This document shows, piece by piece, positions 26,059 through 35,145 of a stretch of 64,000 bases of DNA. Source of the DNA: Blautia pseudococcoides (GTDB lineage Bacteria; Bacillota; Clostridia; Lachnospirales; Lachnospiraceae); NCBI RefSeq assembly GCF_001689125.2, contig NZ_CP015405.2:1951001-2015000 (forward strand), read 5' to 3'. The notes below the pieces were generated by a model, which had not been told where the DNA came from, searched no databases, and worked only from the letters and a program-made list of their open reading frames with translations. How positions within the stretch are numbered: position 1 is the first letter of the stretch; every line of letters starts with the position of its first letter. Made by a program: the position numbers and the translations under genes.

Positions 26059-27015
26059 TCATCCCTCACTTCCGCCGGGCATCTGCATGGTTCTGTCACG
26101 AAGCAGGGCATCTACCGCTGCTCTGTATTCCCTCAGATGCTGGGCTTTTTTTATTTTCTTTGCGTATTTTTCACTGTCCGGAAACATATGTATCATGTAA
26201 AACCAGAGTTCTTTCATCTTAAAAAGTACATTTCTGTCCCCTGACATGACTTTCTCATACTCTGAACAGAGTAAATCATGAAATCCTTTAAACCGCTGTT
26301 GATCCGGCAGTGTCCCCCTGGTAATATGTCCCACAAGATCCGGGTCTGTCAGGACCCCTCTGCCCAGCATCACAGCCTCCACCTGGGGAAACCCGGCAGT
26401 AAAGGCCTCATAATCCTTCCGGGTGAAAAGGTCTCCATTGTAACAGATCTTATTCCTGCTCAGGGACAAGGCATCTGCAAAAACATCCAGATTCGGTTTG
26501 TTTTTATAATAATCCGTCTGCAGTCTCGGATGGATGATCAGTTCCTCCATAGGATATTTGTTGTAAATCTCTATCAGTTCGTAAAACTCCTTTGCATCCT
26601 CCATACCGATTCTGGTCTTTACCGAAATTTTCATATCCAGCCTGTCAAAAATCATATCAAGAAATTTTTCAAGAAGCTGCTGTTCCGCCAAAAATCCCGC
26701 GCCTCTCATTTTCGTTACAACGGTCCGGGACGGGCATCCCAGATTCAGGTTGACTTCTTTATACCCCATTTTCTGAAGTTCAAGCGCTGTTTTCACAAAA
26801 TCTTCTGCGTTGTTGGTGAGAATCTGGGGTATCGTATCCATTCCCCGGTTATTGGCAGGAAGGACATCCTTTAACTCCCTGGAATTAAAACAGCGGTTCT
26901 GGTTTGGCATGATAAACGGTGTAAAATATCTGTCTATATTATCATAACAGGAACGCAGGGCATTTCGGTAAATGTACCCTGTGATCCCCTCCATTGGTGC
27001 AAGGTAAAATTTCAT
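26059..27015 (-). CDS. dus: tRNA-dihydrouridine synthase
   Basis: The 318 aa FMN-dependent TIM-barrel enzyme reduces uridine in tRNA D-loops. Visible signatures are LAPMEGITG at the N-terminus, LNLGCPSRTVVTKMRGAGFL with the catalytic cysteine near residue 94, KTRIGMED and MLGRGVLTDP. The family usually has about 320 residues, so it is complete. It lies upstream of a hypothetical gene and the diguanylate cyclase on the same strand. Confidence 0.93.
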   Translation of the reverse strand: MKFYLAPMEGITGYIYRNALRSCYDNIDRYFTPFIMPNQNRCFNSRELKDVLPANNRGMDTIPQILTNNAEDFVKTALELQKMGYKEVNLNLGCPSRTVVTKMRGAGFLAEQQLLEKFLDMIFDRLDMKISVKTRIGMEDAKEFYELIEIYNKYPMEELIIHPRLQTDYYKNKPNLDVFADALSLSRNKICYNGDLFTRKDYEAFTAGFPQVEAVMLGRGVLTDPDLVGHITRGTLPDQQRFKGFHDLLCSEYEKVMSGDRNVLFKMKELWFYMIHMFPDSEKYAKKIKKAQHLREYRAAVDALLRDRTMQMPGGSEG

Positions 27016-27071
27016 AATTTGTTCTGTCTCCTCTTGGTCTTACTTCATCATAAAGTAAACCCAGGGGAGAT

Positions 27072-27508
27072 TCAAGTTTTATTTTTCTCCAGCCATCGCT
27101 CCAGCACTTCCAGATTCAAATCGGAATGCTCCACTTCCCTGGCATAACGATAAGCAATCTCCGTCACATCCCGATATTCCAGCTTTTTCCTCTTTTTCAG
27201 CCATCTCAGCATGACAAACTCTTGTATCCATTCCGTGGAAAATACAGCCAGCGCCATTTTGGAATAGACTGCATCATCATATACGGCTCCGCAGAAATCT
27301 CCCATGCGCTCCCACGCCCCGCGTCTGCTGCTCTCATATCCATAGGCACAGTCAGATGCAGCCTGCCGCCAAAATCCCCCTTTACATTCCCGTATCTGTC
27401 TAAGGACTCCTCATCAATGACAATCTGCCATCCCGCACAGCAGGTAGCCGGACGACTGCCTGCCAAACAGACAAACGCATCATAGTAGTGGGGTTTTATA
27501 TATCTCAT
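27072..27508 (-). pseudogene. fliB-type lysine N-methylase relic
   Basis: The first frame reads MRYIKPHYYDAF and then ATCCAGWQIVIDEESL, the start of flagellin lysine-N-methylase FliB (cysteine-rich). After about 60 codons the match jumps, with a frameshift near 27300, to AVYSKMALAVFSTEWIQEF and DVTEIAYRYAREVEHSDLNL, the FliB C-terminus. At least 200 internal codons including most metal-binding cysteines are missing. No flagellin gene is in the window. Confidence 0.75.
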
Positions 27509-27525
27509 CTTGTGTCTCCTTCTCT

Positions 27526-29613
27526 TTACAAGGTACAGAACTCACATCCGGTCAGCACCAGTACACTCCTGGGGCCTGCAAGCACACTGCCACCATCCAG
27601 ACGGACCGGCTGTTTTTTCCATTCTGCGCCTGCCTCCCCTGTATTCACAGATACATGCCAGAACAGTGGCTTTGGAAGCTCAGGCAGGCTGATTGTAACC
27701 GGCTCCCAATAAACATTGATCAGGAGATAGACAATATCATCCTTCCCCTTTTTCTCATCATAACCCGCGAACATGACAGCCGTAACCCTGGATTCCTTTC
27801 CAAAGCCCTTCACCCACGGATGTTCCCCGTGGAAACTGATCTCCGGAAGGCCGAACCGGTTACTGCCCAGATTACCGCTGATACTCTTATGCTCTTTTCT
27901 GAAATGGATCATAAACCGGAAAAATTCATATACATCCCTGTGTGTCTCCAGCCTGTTCCAGTCTATCCAGGATATTTCATTGTCCTGGCAGTAGGCATTA
28001 TTGTTTCCATACTGGGTATTACAGAATTCATCCCCTGCATAAAACATGGGGGTACCCCTGCTGCACATAAGTACCGCGCAGGCATTTTTTATCAGACGCA
28101 TTCTCAGAGCAATGACCTGTGGGTCCTCCGTCTCCCCCTCTGCACCGCAGTTCCAGCTTCTGTTGTCATCTGAACCGTCCCGGTTCTCCCATCCGTTCGC
28201 CTCATTGTGCTTCCAATTATAGGAGTACAGGTCATAAAGGGTAAAACCGTCATGACAAGTCAGAAAGTTGACGGAGGCATTTTTGCCGCGTATCCGGGGG
28301 TTATAAATATCCGTGGAGCCTGCTATACGCATGGCTGCCGCCTGGGCTGCCCACAGACCGCCCTTTAAATACTCCCGCAGGTCATCCCTGTACTTTCCGT
28401 TCCACTCTGACCAGCGGCGGAAGGCAGGGAACTGTCCCACCTGGTACAATCCCCCGGCATCCCACGCCTCTGCAATAAGCCTTGTGCTGCTTAAAAGGGA
28501 ATCATAGGCCAGCGCCTCCACAAGAGGCGGTTTATCCATGGGAGAACCATCCTCATTTCTGCCCAGAATAGATGCCAGATCAAACCGGAAACCATCAATA
28601 TGATATTCCGCCACCCAATACCTGAGACATTCCTGGATCATTCTTCTCACTACGGGATGGTTGCAGTTCAGGGTGTTGCCGCATCCGCTGAAATTGTAAT
28701 AGTGGCCATCCGGGGTCAGAAGATAGTAAATGTTATTGTCAAACCCTTTAAAAGAAATAAACGGACCGTTCTCATTTCCCTCCGCGGTATGGTTAAACAC
28801 CACATCTAAAATGACTTCCATTCCGTTTTCATGCAGCGCATGCACCAGCTCTTTCAGCTCCAGCCCTTCCCTGTTATATTCCTTAGTGGCTGCATAACTG
28901 GTATTTGGCGCAAAGAATGCCACTGTATTATACCCCCAGTAATTGATAACCTGTTTGTTATCCACCATTCTCCGCTCCCGCAGTTCGTCGAACTCAAAGA
29001 TAGGCATAAGCTCCACAGCATTGACGCCCAAATCTTTCAGATAGGGAATTTTCTCTTTAATCCCCGCAAAAGTTCCGGGATGTTCCACATCTTCTGCCAT
29101 TTTCGTAAAGCCCCGGACATGCATTTCATAGATGATCAGCTCATCCATAGGCACATGGGGACGCCTTTCCCGGCCCCAGAAAAAATCATTTCTCACCACT
29201 CTGGCGCGATAGCCGTTTTCATTTACCTTTTTGCCCCATACACTCTGGCCGGTCACCGCCTTCGCATAGGGATCAAGAAGAATATGGTTTGCATCAAACA
29301 ACAGCCCTTTTTCCCTGTCCCAGACTCCCCCCAGCCGGTAAGCATACTCGAACTCCCCGATATCCAGGCCAAATACCATCATAGAATAAACATCCCCGAT
29401 TTTAAAGTGTTCCGGAAATCTAAGGACCGCATAAGGTTCCTCCTGGGTCCTGTGAAACAGAAGCAGCTCACAGAATTCAGCCCCTTTGGAATGCACTGTA
29501 AAATTGACGGCTGTCTGGAAGACCGTGGCACCATAGTTGCCATACAGGCCCGGACAGACCTGAAATCCTTCCACCTCATCTGTAGGTATCCACTTTTGCA
29601 GTTCATCATTCAT
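27526..29613 (-). CDS. glgX: Glycogen debranching enzyme (GlgX/isoamylase type, GH13)
   Basis: The 695 aa GH13 enzyme hydrolyses alpha-1,6 branches of glycogen or limit dextrins in the cytoplasm; no signal peptide is present. An N-terminal CBM48-like domain (residues ~15-130) precedes the barrel. Catalytic residues are D345 (GFRFDLAS), E382 (IAEAWD) and D455 (CHDGFTLYDL), plus the DVVFNHT conserved region near 280. It stands alone on the minus strand. Pullulanase-type activity is an alternative. Confidence 0.9.
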   Translation of the reverse strand: MNDELQKWIPTDEVEGFQVCPGLYGNYGATVFQTAVNFTVHSKGAEFCELLLFHRTQEEPYAVLRFPEHFKIGDVYSMMVFGLDIGEFEYAYRLGGVWDREKGLLFDANHILLDPYAKAVTGQSVWGKKVNENGYRARVVRNDFFWGRERRPHVPMDELIIYEMHVRGFTKMAEDVEHPGTFAGIKEKIPYLKDLGVNAVELMPIFEFDELRERRMVDNKQVINYWGYNTVAFFAPNTSYAATKEYNREGLELKELVHALHENGMEVILDVVFNHTAEGNENGPFISFKGFDNNIYYLLTPDGHYYNFSGCGNTLNCNHPVVRRMIQECLRYWVAEYHIDGFRFDLASILGRNEDGSPMDKPPLVEALAYDSLLSSTRLIAEAWDAGGLYQVGQFPAFRRWSEWNGKYRDDLREYLKGGLWAAQAAAMRIAGSTDIYNPRIRGKNASVNFLTCHDGFTLYDLYSYNWKHNEANGWENRDGSDDNRSWNCGAEGETEDPQVIALRMRLIKNACAVLMCSRGTPMFYAGDEFCNTQYGNNNAYCQDNEISWIDWNRLETHRDVYEFFRFMIHFRKEHKSISGNLGSNRFGLPEISFHGEHPWVKGFGKESRVTAVMFAGYDEKKGKDDIVYLLINVYWEPVTISLPELPKPLFWHVSVNTGEAGAEWKKQPVRLDGGSVLAGPRSVLVLTGCEFCTL

Positions 29614-29726
29614 ATTGCCATCCCTCCCCGGATAATCTTACGTCATCAGTCAGCGCGGTTCCTCCTGTCTTAAACCATTCCTGCACGGAAAGGAAAAAGC
29701 CCGGCAGCAGCCAGGCTCCAGAAGTC

Positions 29727-30401
29727 TCATGCATTCTGCCGCAGCACTGACAACAATTTTCTCATCTGCTCCAGACGCTCCTCAAACTGTATATAAAAAT
29801 CCGCTCCGCTTTCATACGGATTTGTATAGAAAAGATTCAGGACATACATGTTCAGCTCTTTTGTAAGCTGCTCATCCTGCTTTTCTTCCAGAAGATTCCG
29901 GATATCTTTCAACAGAAAGTGCCATTTTGCGGCGAACTCCTCGTATTTTTTTAAGTCCGGTATATCCAGCCATTTTCCCACCTTGATTTTGGTCTTATTT
30001 TTCTTTGGACATTCCTGACTCTGAAGGTAATAGGAAAACTCTCCCTCCTCATAATACCTTCCCAGAGGAAAAAGGCGGCAAAGCCCCGGGCGGAACCCAT
30101 GGACAACGCATCTCCCCTCCTCATTCAAAAAGATACAGCGCTCTTTTGTTCCCTGCATCCTCAGATTTGGCAGAATACTTCCCTCTGTTATATGCAGCTC
30201 TATATGGCGGTTCATCAGTTCCTCAAAGGTAAGGCCCAGGTTCGTTTCCAGCCTGTATACATCAAGCGGGTCCAGCTTAATGGAATCCCCCATGCCCTGA
30301 CAGCATGCGGAACAGCCCTGGCAGCCTCCGCAGTCAGCTTTTACCATATCTCCTGCTTTATATAATTTTTTTAAGTCCTCTGCAAGAACTTCTCTCTCCA
30401 T
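29727..30401 (-). CDS. YkgJ-family cysteine cluster protein
   Basis: The 224 aa protein has the YkgJ/CxxCxxCC zinc or iron-sulfur cluster motif: CGGCQGCSACC at about residues 24-34, then CIFLNEEGRCVVHGFRPGLCRLFPLG and later ECPKK. Such proteins are annotated as putative Fe-S oxidoreductases without defined substrate. The C-terminal half is a charged helical region of about 90 residues. Function is not established. Confidence 0.85.
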   Translation of the reverse strand: MEREVLAEDLKKLYKAGDMVKADCGGCQGCSACCQGMGDSIKLDPLDVYRLETNLGLTFEELMNRHIELHITEGSILPNLRMQGTKERCIFLNEEGRCVVHGFRPGLCRLFPLGRYYEEGEFSYYLQSQECPKKNKTKIKVGKWLDIPDLKKYEEFAAKWHFLLKDIRNLLEEKQDEQLTKELNMYVLNLFYTNPYESGADFYIQFEERLEQMRKLLSVLRQNA

Positions 30402-30468
30402 GTGTAAAACCTCTCTGTCTTATGTATTTCTGTATTGGAGCCTTCCATTGCCCGGCAGTCTCATGGAA

Positions 30469-31161
30469 CTAGTACAGCGCTTTATTAGATGTCAAAAGCC
30501 GGGAAACCCCTCTTGCCACACGCCCCTCCGGGTCATCAAAATGCCCGCCCGGATTGCTCTCAAGGATAACCGGACATGCTTTTTTCCAATGGGCAGCCAG
30601 AAGTTCTGTATTCTTTTTCACAGAAGCCATACGCGCATTACGCACCTTATGCTCCCGGCTGCCAAGAGATACATATATGACCGGCTTTTCCGCTTTCATG
30701 GTGTGGCTCAATGCGTAATCCGCCCAGCCATCAAACCAGAGGGATCCGGAAATACTTCCGATTCTGCCAAACTTTTCCGAATGATACATGGCATATACGG
30801 CAAATAAGCCGGCCATGGAATACCCCACCATGCCTCTGTCTTTTACTTCAAAAGAAAGGGCATGTTCTGCTTCCGGGAGAATTACATGTTCAAAATACTG
30901 CATATACTCCCCCGCACCGCCTGAAAAATCCGTACTCTTCCCATAAATCTTCTCCGCCTTCCAGGGAGAAAAATCACGGTTCCAGTCTCTCCCTGATACA
31001 CAGGCAAAAATGCAGGGTTCTGTGATCCGGCACCATATTTTTTCCCCTTCCTCCCGGGAAAAAATATGACACCAGATCACTGGAACCGGTTCTTTTGTCT
31101 CCTCTCCCCAAAGAAAGATTTCATATCCTTCTTCTCTCCAGCTCTTCATGACAGCCATCAT
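30469..31161 (-). CDS. Alpha/beta-hydrolase, esterase of the IroE/Fes type
   Basis: The 230 aa protein has a nucleophile elbow GYSMAG near residue 112, a preceding strand with GMV, and a C-terminal GGHFDDPE carrying the likely catalytic histidine; NRDFSPW fits the oxyanion region. No signal peptide is visible, so it is cytoplasmic. The family cleaves esters such as siderophore or sugar esters; the substrate is not evident. Confidence 0.8.
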   Translation of the reverse strand: MMAVMKSWREEGYEIFLWGEETKEPVPVIWCHIFSREEGEKIWCRITEPCIFACVSGRDWNRDFSPWKAEKIYGKSTDFSGGAGEYMQYFEHVILPEAEHALSFEVKDRGMVGYSMAGLFAVYAMYHSEKFGRIGSISGSLWFDGWADYALSHTMKAEKPVIYVSLGSREHKVRNARMASVKKNTELLAAHWKKACPVILESNPGGHFDDPEGRVARGVSRLLTSNKALY

Positions 31162-31354
31162 ACCTTTCTGTGTGTAACGATTATTTTAATTATAAAGGAA
31201 GGGATGCAAAACCGCAATCCTTTTATTCTTGCTAGCGTGTGTCCGTTAAAGGCCACTTGAAGACCACGAAAAATGTAGTATAATAAGGAGTGTCCGGATA
31301 AATTCCCAACTGCCGGACCAAAGAACAGAAAACTGCATGGGAGGTTCCTTGAAA

Positions 31355-31885
31355 ATGGATCTGATATTCCGAAAAAATATGAAAAATGCCGTGGAACGTG
31401 TCCTTCATGTTCCGCATAATTATACGGGTGGTATTCTGGAGATGACATTTGCGGTGGATCACGCGCTTCCAAAAGAAACTGCCGTATCTGTGACAAAAGA
31501 GACAGCCGCTTTACTCCGCTCCCACAGCCAGGTCTTCCAGAATGTCCGGCTGAACCTGCTGCACTGGAAGGCAGACAGCGTACTCACAAACCAGCCGGTC
31601 CCCCTCCCTATGCTACAGCTTGGCAGAGGACTGGAGGATTATGAAACCCTGCCCGGAAAAAAATCTCTGGATGCCCTGACCGATACCCTGAAACGGTTTC
31701 ATGCCAGATCCAAACTGGTTATCTGCCTGCTGGGTAAGGATGCCGTTATATTGGATGAGAAAAGGACCCGGGGAAATCTGCAGCCCTTTCTGGGGCGGAA
31801 AAGTATCTTTTTATGTATGCCTGAAAATGAGGTGGATGGGTGCCCTGAAATTGTGATGGGGGCTGGGGTTCTTGCGAAAATGTAA
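31355..31885 (+). CDS. Hypothetical protein, possibly mannose-pathway associated
   Basis: The 176 aa protein begins MDLIFRKNMKNAVERVLHVP and has an alternating hydrophobic core (SKLVICLLGKDAVIL; KSIFLCMPENEVD) reminiscent of a small Rossmann-like or vWA-like fold. I do not recognise it. GGGAGG lies ten bases before ATG 31355; TTG 31349 is an alternative. A perfect terminator follows, so it is a single-gene transcript. The association given in the call is only positional (a phosphomutase relic lies downstream), and I place no weight on it. Confidence 0.6.
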   Translation: MDLIFRKNMKNAVERVLHVPHNYTGGILEMTFAVDHALPKETAVSVTKETAALLRSHSQVFQNVRLNLLHWKADSVLTNQPVPLPMLQLGRGLEDYETLPGKKSLDALTDTLKRFHARSKLVICLLGKDAVILDEKRTRGNLQPFLGRKSIFLCMPENEVDGCPEIVMGAGVLAKM

Positions 31886-31892
31886 GGATGCC

Positions 31893-31953
31893 AAAATGGA
31901 GACTGTTATAGCGGAGAGTATCTCCACTGACTCCAGTCTCCATTTTCTTTTTT
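31893..31953 (+). terminator. Rho-independent terminator after the 176 aa gene
   Basis: AAAATGGAGACTG (31893-31905) pairs perfectly over 13 bases with CAGTCTCCATTTT (31934-31946) and is followed by CTTTTTT. Confidence 0.9.
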
Positions 31954-31965
31954 CCCTCTCTTGGC

Positions 31966-32125
31966 CTATTCTGTCTGAGCCTTTTTTATTTCCGGTACTG
32001 CCTTCTCCACCACCTCTTTTATCCTCCCCAATGCCTCTTTGTCCGACGCCTCTATCCGAAATGTCATGGCCTGTTCTGTCACAGATTTTCTGAACAGGAA
32101 CCAGCCATCCCTAAACTCGATACTA
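31966..32125 (-). pseudogene. Phosphohexomutase C-terminal fragment
   Basis: A minus-strand frame without a start reads ISIEFRDGWFLFRKSVTEQ, then FRIEASDKEALGRIKEVVEKA and stops at 31966. The GW-x-L-x-R-x-S-x-TE pattern is that of the fourth domain of phosphomannomutase/phosphoglucosamine mutase proteins (consensus R-x-SGTEP), but with Val and Gln replacing Gly and Pro. Only about 50 codons remain. It starts abruptly next to a second unrelated fragment. Confidence 0.55.
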
Positions 32126-32290
32126 ATAGGTGTTACAGTTCCCGGTTCCTTCTATATAGACAGTTCCGTCACTGCCTTTTATGGTAACAGAGTTTCCTTT
32201 CACGTCTGAGATCGTACCCTCACAGTATAGGGCATTTTTTCCACCGCTTCCATAGTCCCCAGGGATGAACTGCCACTGCCCCCGGCTTAC
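32123..32290 (-). pseudogene. Fragment of an unidentified protein, probably secreted beta-rich
   Basis: A minus-strand frame without a start reads about 53 codons including GQWQFIPGDYGSGGKNALY, CEGTISDVKGNSVTIKG and GTVYIEGTGNC, ending in TAG at 32123-32125. The short beta-strand pattern suggests the C-terminus of an extracellular protein. I do not recognise the family. It lies between the fda terminator and the mutase fragment, so the whole 31954-32302 gap consists of gene debris. Confidence 0.45.
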
Positions 32291-32302
32291 TATACCGCTC
32301 AC

Positions 32303-32332
32303 TATAAAAGGTGCTGCAAACTACGCAGCACC
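32303..32332 (-). terminator. Terminator after class I aldolase gene
   Basis: On the minus strand GGTGCTGC (32332-32325) pairs with GCAGCACC (32317-32310), followed by TTTTATA. It is 52 bases past the fda stop. A second small palindrome, CCTGCAATTGCAGG, lies at 32347-32360. Confidence 0.8.
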
Positions 32333-32384
32333 CCATCATAGAATATACCCTGCAATTGCAGGAAATACTGTCACATGATTATAT

Positions 32385-33272
32385 TCAGGCAATGGAAGCC
32401 CTATAAATGGAATCAATGGACTCCTTCAGCATCTCATTAAACGTTTCCTCTGTCTGGTTCACATGCAGCCCCTGGGTAAGTGCCCTGGAGAAACTGGCAA
32501 TCAGGCCGGGATTACGGGCTAATTTCTCATTTGCCTCCTCTCTGCTGTATCCCCCGGAGAGAGCCACCACGCGCACCACATGAGCATCCTCCATAATCTC
32601 GGAATAAAACCCATCCACATCCGGAATGGAAAGCTTGAACATGATCCGGATACTGTCATCCAGTTTTTCCAGATGCTCTTTCAGATATCCTTTCATGATT
32701 CTTTCTGATTCCGCTTTATCTACACTGAAAATGTCAATCTCCGGTTCCAGGATGGGAACCAGACCGGCTTTTGCGATCTGAACTCCCAGTTCAAACTGCT
32801 GCTTTACAACAGCACGGATTCCCGCCTCATTGGCTTCCTTGATCACAGAACGCATCTTGGTCCCGAATATATGACGTTTCTTTGCCCGTTCCAGTAATTC
32901 ATCCAGTCCGGGAATTAGTTTCATAAGCTGCACACCGCTCTCTGCCGGCGCAAGTCCTTTATCTACCTTCAGAATCGGCAGGATATGTTTCTCTTCCCAC
33001 AGATAATCTGCAGTCAGCTTTCCTTCCACTTCCCGCTCCATAGTTTTCTCAAACAAAATTGCAGCCAGGATGTGCTCTGAAGTAAATGCCGGACTGGTCA
33101 TGATTCTTGTCCGCATAGCGTGTACCAAGTCAAACATCTCATCATCCCCGTGATAGCTGTCCTCGGAAATGCCATAAAGCTTCAGCGCTTTGGGTGTGCT
33201 GCCGCCGCTCTGATCCAGTGCTGCAATAAATCCTCTGCCTGTACTCATTCGATTTACCTGTTCTGTGTTCAT
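32385..33272 (-). CDS. fda: Class I fructose-bisphosphate aldolase
   Basis: The 295 aa Schiff-base aldolase cleaves fructose 1,6-bisphosphate in glycolysis. It closely follows the Staphylococcus Fda type: GFIAALDQSGGSTPKALK at the N-terminus, VDKGLAPAESGVQLMKPI-like segment, HIFGTKMRS, GLVPILEPEIDI and VVALSGGYSREEAN. The lysines and glutamate of the active site are in these motifs. It is transcribed alone, with a terminator. Confidence 0.94.
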   Translation of the reverse strand: MNTEQVNRMSTGRGFIAALDQSGGSTPKALKLYGISEDSYHGDDEMFDLVHAMRTRIMTSPAFTSEHILAAILFEKTMEREVEGKLTADYLWEEKHILPILKVDKGLAPAESGVQLMKLIPGLDELLERAKKRHIFGTKMRSVIKEANEAGIRAVVKQQFELGVQIAKAGLVPILEPEIDIFSVDKAESERIMKGYLKEHLEKLDDSIRIMFKLSIPDVDGFYSEIMEDAHVVRVVALSGGYSREEANEKLARNPGLIASFSRALTQGLHVNQTEETFNEMLKESIDSIYRASIA

Positions 33273-33482
33273 GCTACCTCCTTTCGCCGTTTGTCAGTAC
33301 CCATGCTCCGCATACGGTGATATCTGTTCTCCTCATACGCAGGCAAACCGGCTGGCTGCGCGGTCTTACGGTTCTGACAGCCAGACTGCTGCTGCCAGTA
33401 TTGTCATGTTGTCTGCAATACCCGGAATATAGTAATATTTACTAAATCCATAACAAAAACATATCACTTTTTATCAGATTTG

Positions 33483-34919
33483 TCAAATGTTATCCAATAA
33501 TTGTTCGCCGGAAATTCCAGGTTCGGTCATGGAATAAGGATTTAATATCACATTCAATTCCTCTTCCCCCAGAAGACCGTCTCTTACGATCAGACTGCGC
33601 ACAGAAGCCCCTGTCAAAATTGCTTCTTTTGCGATCACAGCGGCTTTTTCATATCCCACATGAGGACAGATGGCTGTTATGATACCCACACTGTTTTCCA
33701 CCATATCCCTGCAGTGTTCCCTGTTTGCCGTTATCCCTGTGATGCAGTTGTCAACCAATGTGCATACAGCAAAGGTCAGTGTCTCAATAGACTGGAACAG
33801 ATTGTAGAAGATGATCGGTTCAAACGCATTCAGTTCCAGTTGTCCCGCCTCTGTAGCCATAGCAATGGTCATATCGTTTCCAATGATATTAAAAGCCACC
33901 TGGTTGACCACCTCCGGAATGACAGGATTGACTTTACCCGGCATAATAGAAGACCCATTCTGTTTTGCCGGAAGATTGATCTCTCCGAGACCGGCTCTCG
34001 GACCGGATGATATCAGGCGAAGGTCATTGGACATTTTAGAGAGATTCACTGCGCAGGTCTTCACTGCACCGGATACGGATGTATATCCATCCAGATTCTG
34101 TGTGGCATCAATCAGATCATAGGACTGGACCAGATCCAGGCCGGATACCAGAGCTATATTCTTCACCACTTTCTGAAGATACTGCACATCTGCATTTAAT
34201 CCCGTACCTATGGCGGTTCCGCCCAGATTCAGGGAACTCATCTCCTCTTTTGCATGTTCAAATCTGGTAATATCCCGTCGTATCGCCGTTGCATAGGCCC
34301 GAAACTCCTGCCCGAGACGGATGGGCACTGCATCCTGAAGCTGTGTCCTTCCCATCTTGATCACATCATCAAACTCCTCCGCTTTTTCCATAAGGGCTCT
34401 GTAAAGCCGTTCCAGTTGTTCTTTTGCCCGATTCAGAAGCTTCAGCGCTGTGATCCTTCCACAGGAGGGAAATACATCGTTGGTTGACTGCCCATAATTC
34501 ACATGGTCATTGGGATTGACAATGGAATAATCCCCCTTCCGGCCCCCCAGAATTTCAATCGCCCTGTTCGCGATCACCTCATTGGCATTCATATTCAGGG
34601 ATGTCCCTGCTCCCCCCTGGATCGGGTCTACGATAAACTGATCATGGAGCCTGCCGGAAATAATTTCATCACAGGCCCGAACTATAGCATCCGTCCTCTT
34701 TTTATCCAGCCGCCCTACTTCAAAATTAGTGATAGCCGCAGCCTTTTTTATCTGCGCCACACTGTTGATCAATTCCGGATGCATATTCATGCCTGTTATG
34801 TAAAAATTCTCTGCGGCACGGATTGTCTGAACTCCGTAATAAGCCTCTGCCGGCACGTCTTTAGTTCCGATTGAATCATGTTCCTGTCTTGTCTTAGGGT
34901 TCTTTATTTTCGTTTCCAT
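33483..34919 (-). CDS. aspA: Aspartate ammonia-lyase
   Basis: The 478 aa enzyme of the fumarase/aspartase superfamily deaminates aspartate to fumarate. The superfamily signature GSSIMPGKVNPV with the catalytic SS loop is near residue 325; also present are GGAGTSLNMNANEV, DHVNYGQSTND and GRTQLQDAVP. MGRTQLQ and MNANEVIANRA fit aspartase rather than fumarase. A LysR-type regulator is divergently transcribed upstream, a usual arrangement for control of the enzyme gene. Confidence 0.94.
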   Translation of the reverse strand: METKIKNPKTRQEHDSIGTKDVPAEAYYGVQTIRAAENFYITGMNMHPELINSVAQIKKAAAITNFEVGRLDKKRTDAIVRACDEIISGRLHDQFIVDPIQGGAGTSLNMNANEVIANRAIEILGGRKGDYSIVNPNDHVNYGQSTNDVFPSCGRITALKLLNRAKEQLERLYRALMEKAEEFDDVIKMGRTQLQDAVPIRLGQEFRAYATAIRRDITRFEHAKEEMSSLNLGGTAIGTGLNADVQYLQKVVKNIALVSGLDLVQSYDLIDATQNLDGYTSVSGAVKTCAVNLSKMSNDLRLISSGPRAGLGEINLPAKQNGSSIMPGKVNPVIPEVVNQVAFNIIGNDMTIAMATEAGQLELNAFEPIIFYNLFQSIETLTFAVCTLVDNCITGITANREHCRDMVENSVGIITAICPHVGYEKAAVIAKEAILTGASVRSLIVRDGLLGEEELNVILNPYSMTEPGISGEQLLDNI

Positions 34920-35054
34920 ACATTCCTTACCTCTTTATGTCTTTTTCCTGGGATCTTATCTGTCTTACTTTTGTCCATGTATATTTCCGGCATCTTCAAT
35001 TACCAGCCATTTTTTGTTATCTACATTATAAGATGGCCCTTCATTAGAAGCTAA

Positions 35055-35066
35055 TACATATATGTA
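35055..35066. promoter_or_regulatory. Palindrome in the aspA/LysR divergent promoter region
   Basis: TACATATATGTA is a perfect 12-base palindrome in the AT-rich interval between aspA and the LysR gene. It is a plausible half of a LysR binding region; other short AT palindromes could arise by chance. Confidence 0.4.
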
Positions 35067-35145
35067 TATATTTATTATAAACAACGATTTATATACAGGA
35101 AAATTTATGATAAGATAAATGAAAATAAGAAATGCAGGTGAACCT

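Noticed and set aside
28831..29673. 280-codon plus-strand frame opposite glgX
   Set aside because: Antisense of a clear GH13 enzyme; no start site and atypical composition.
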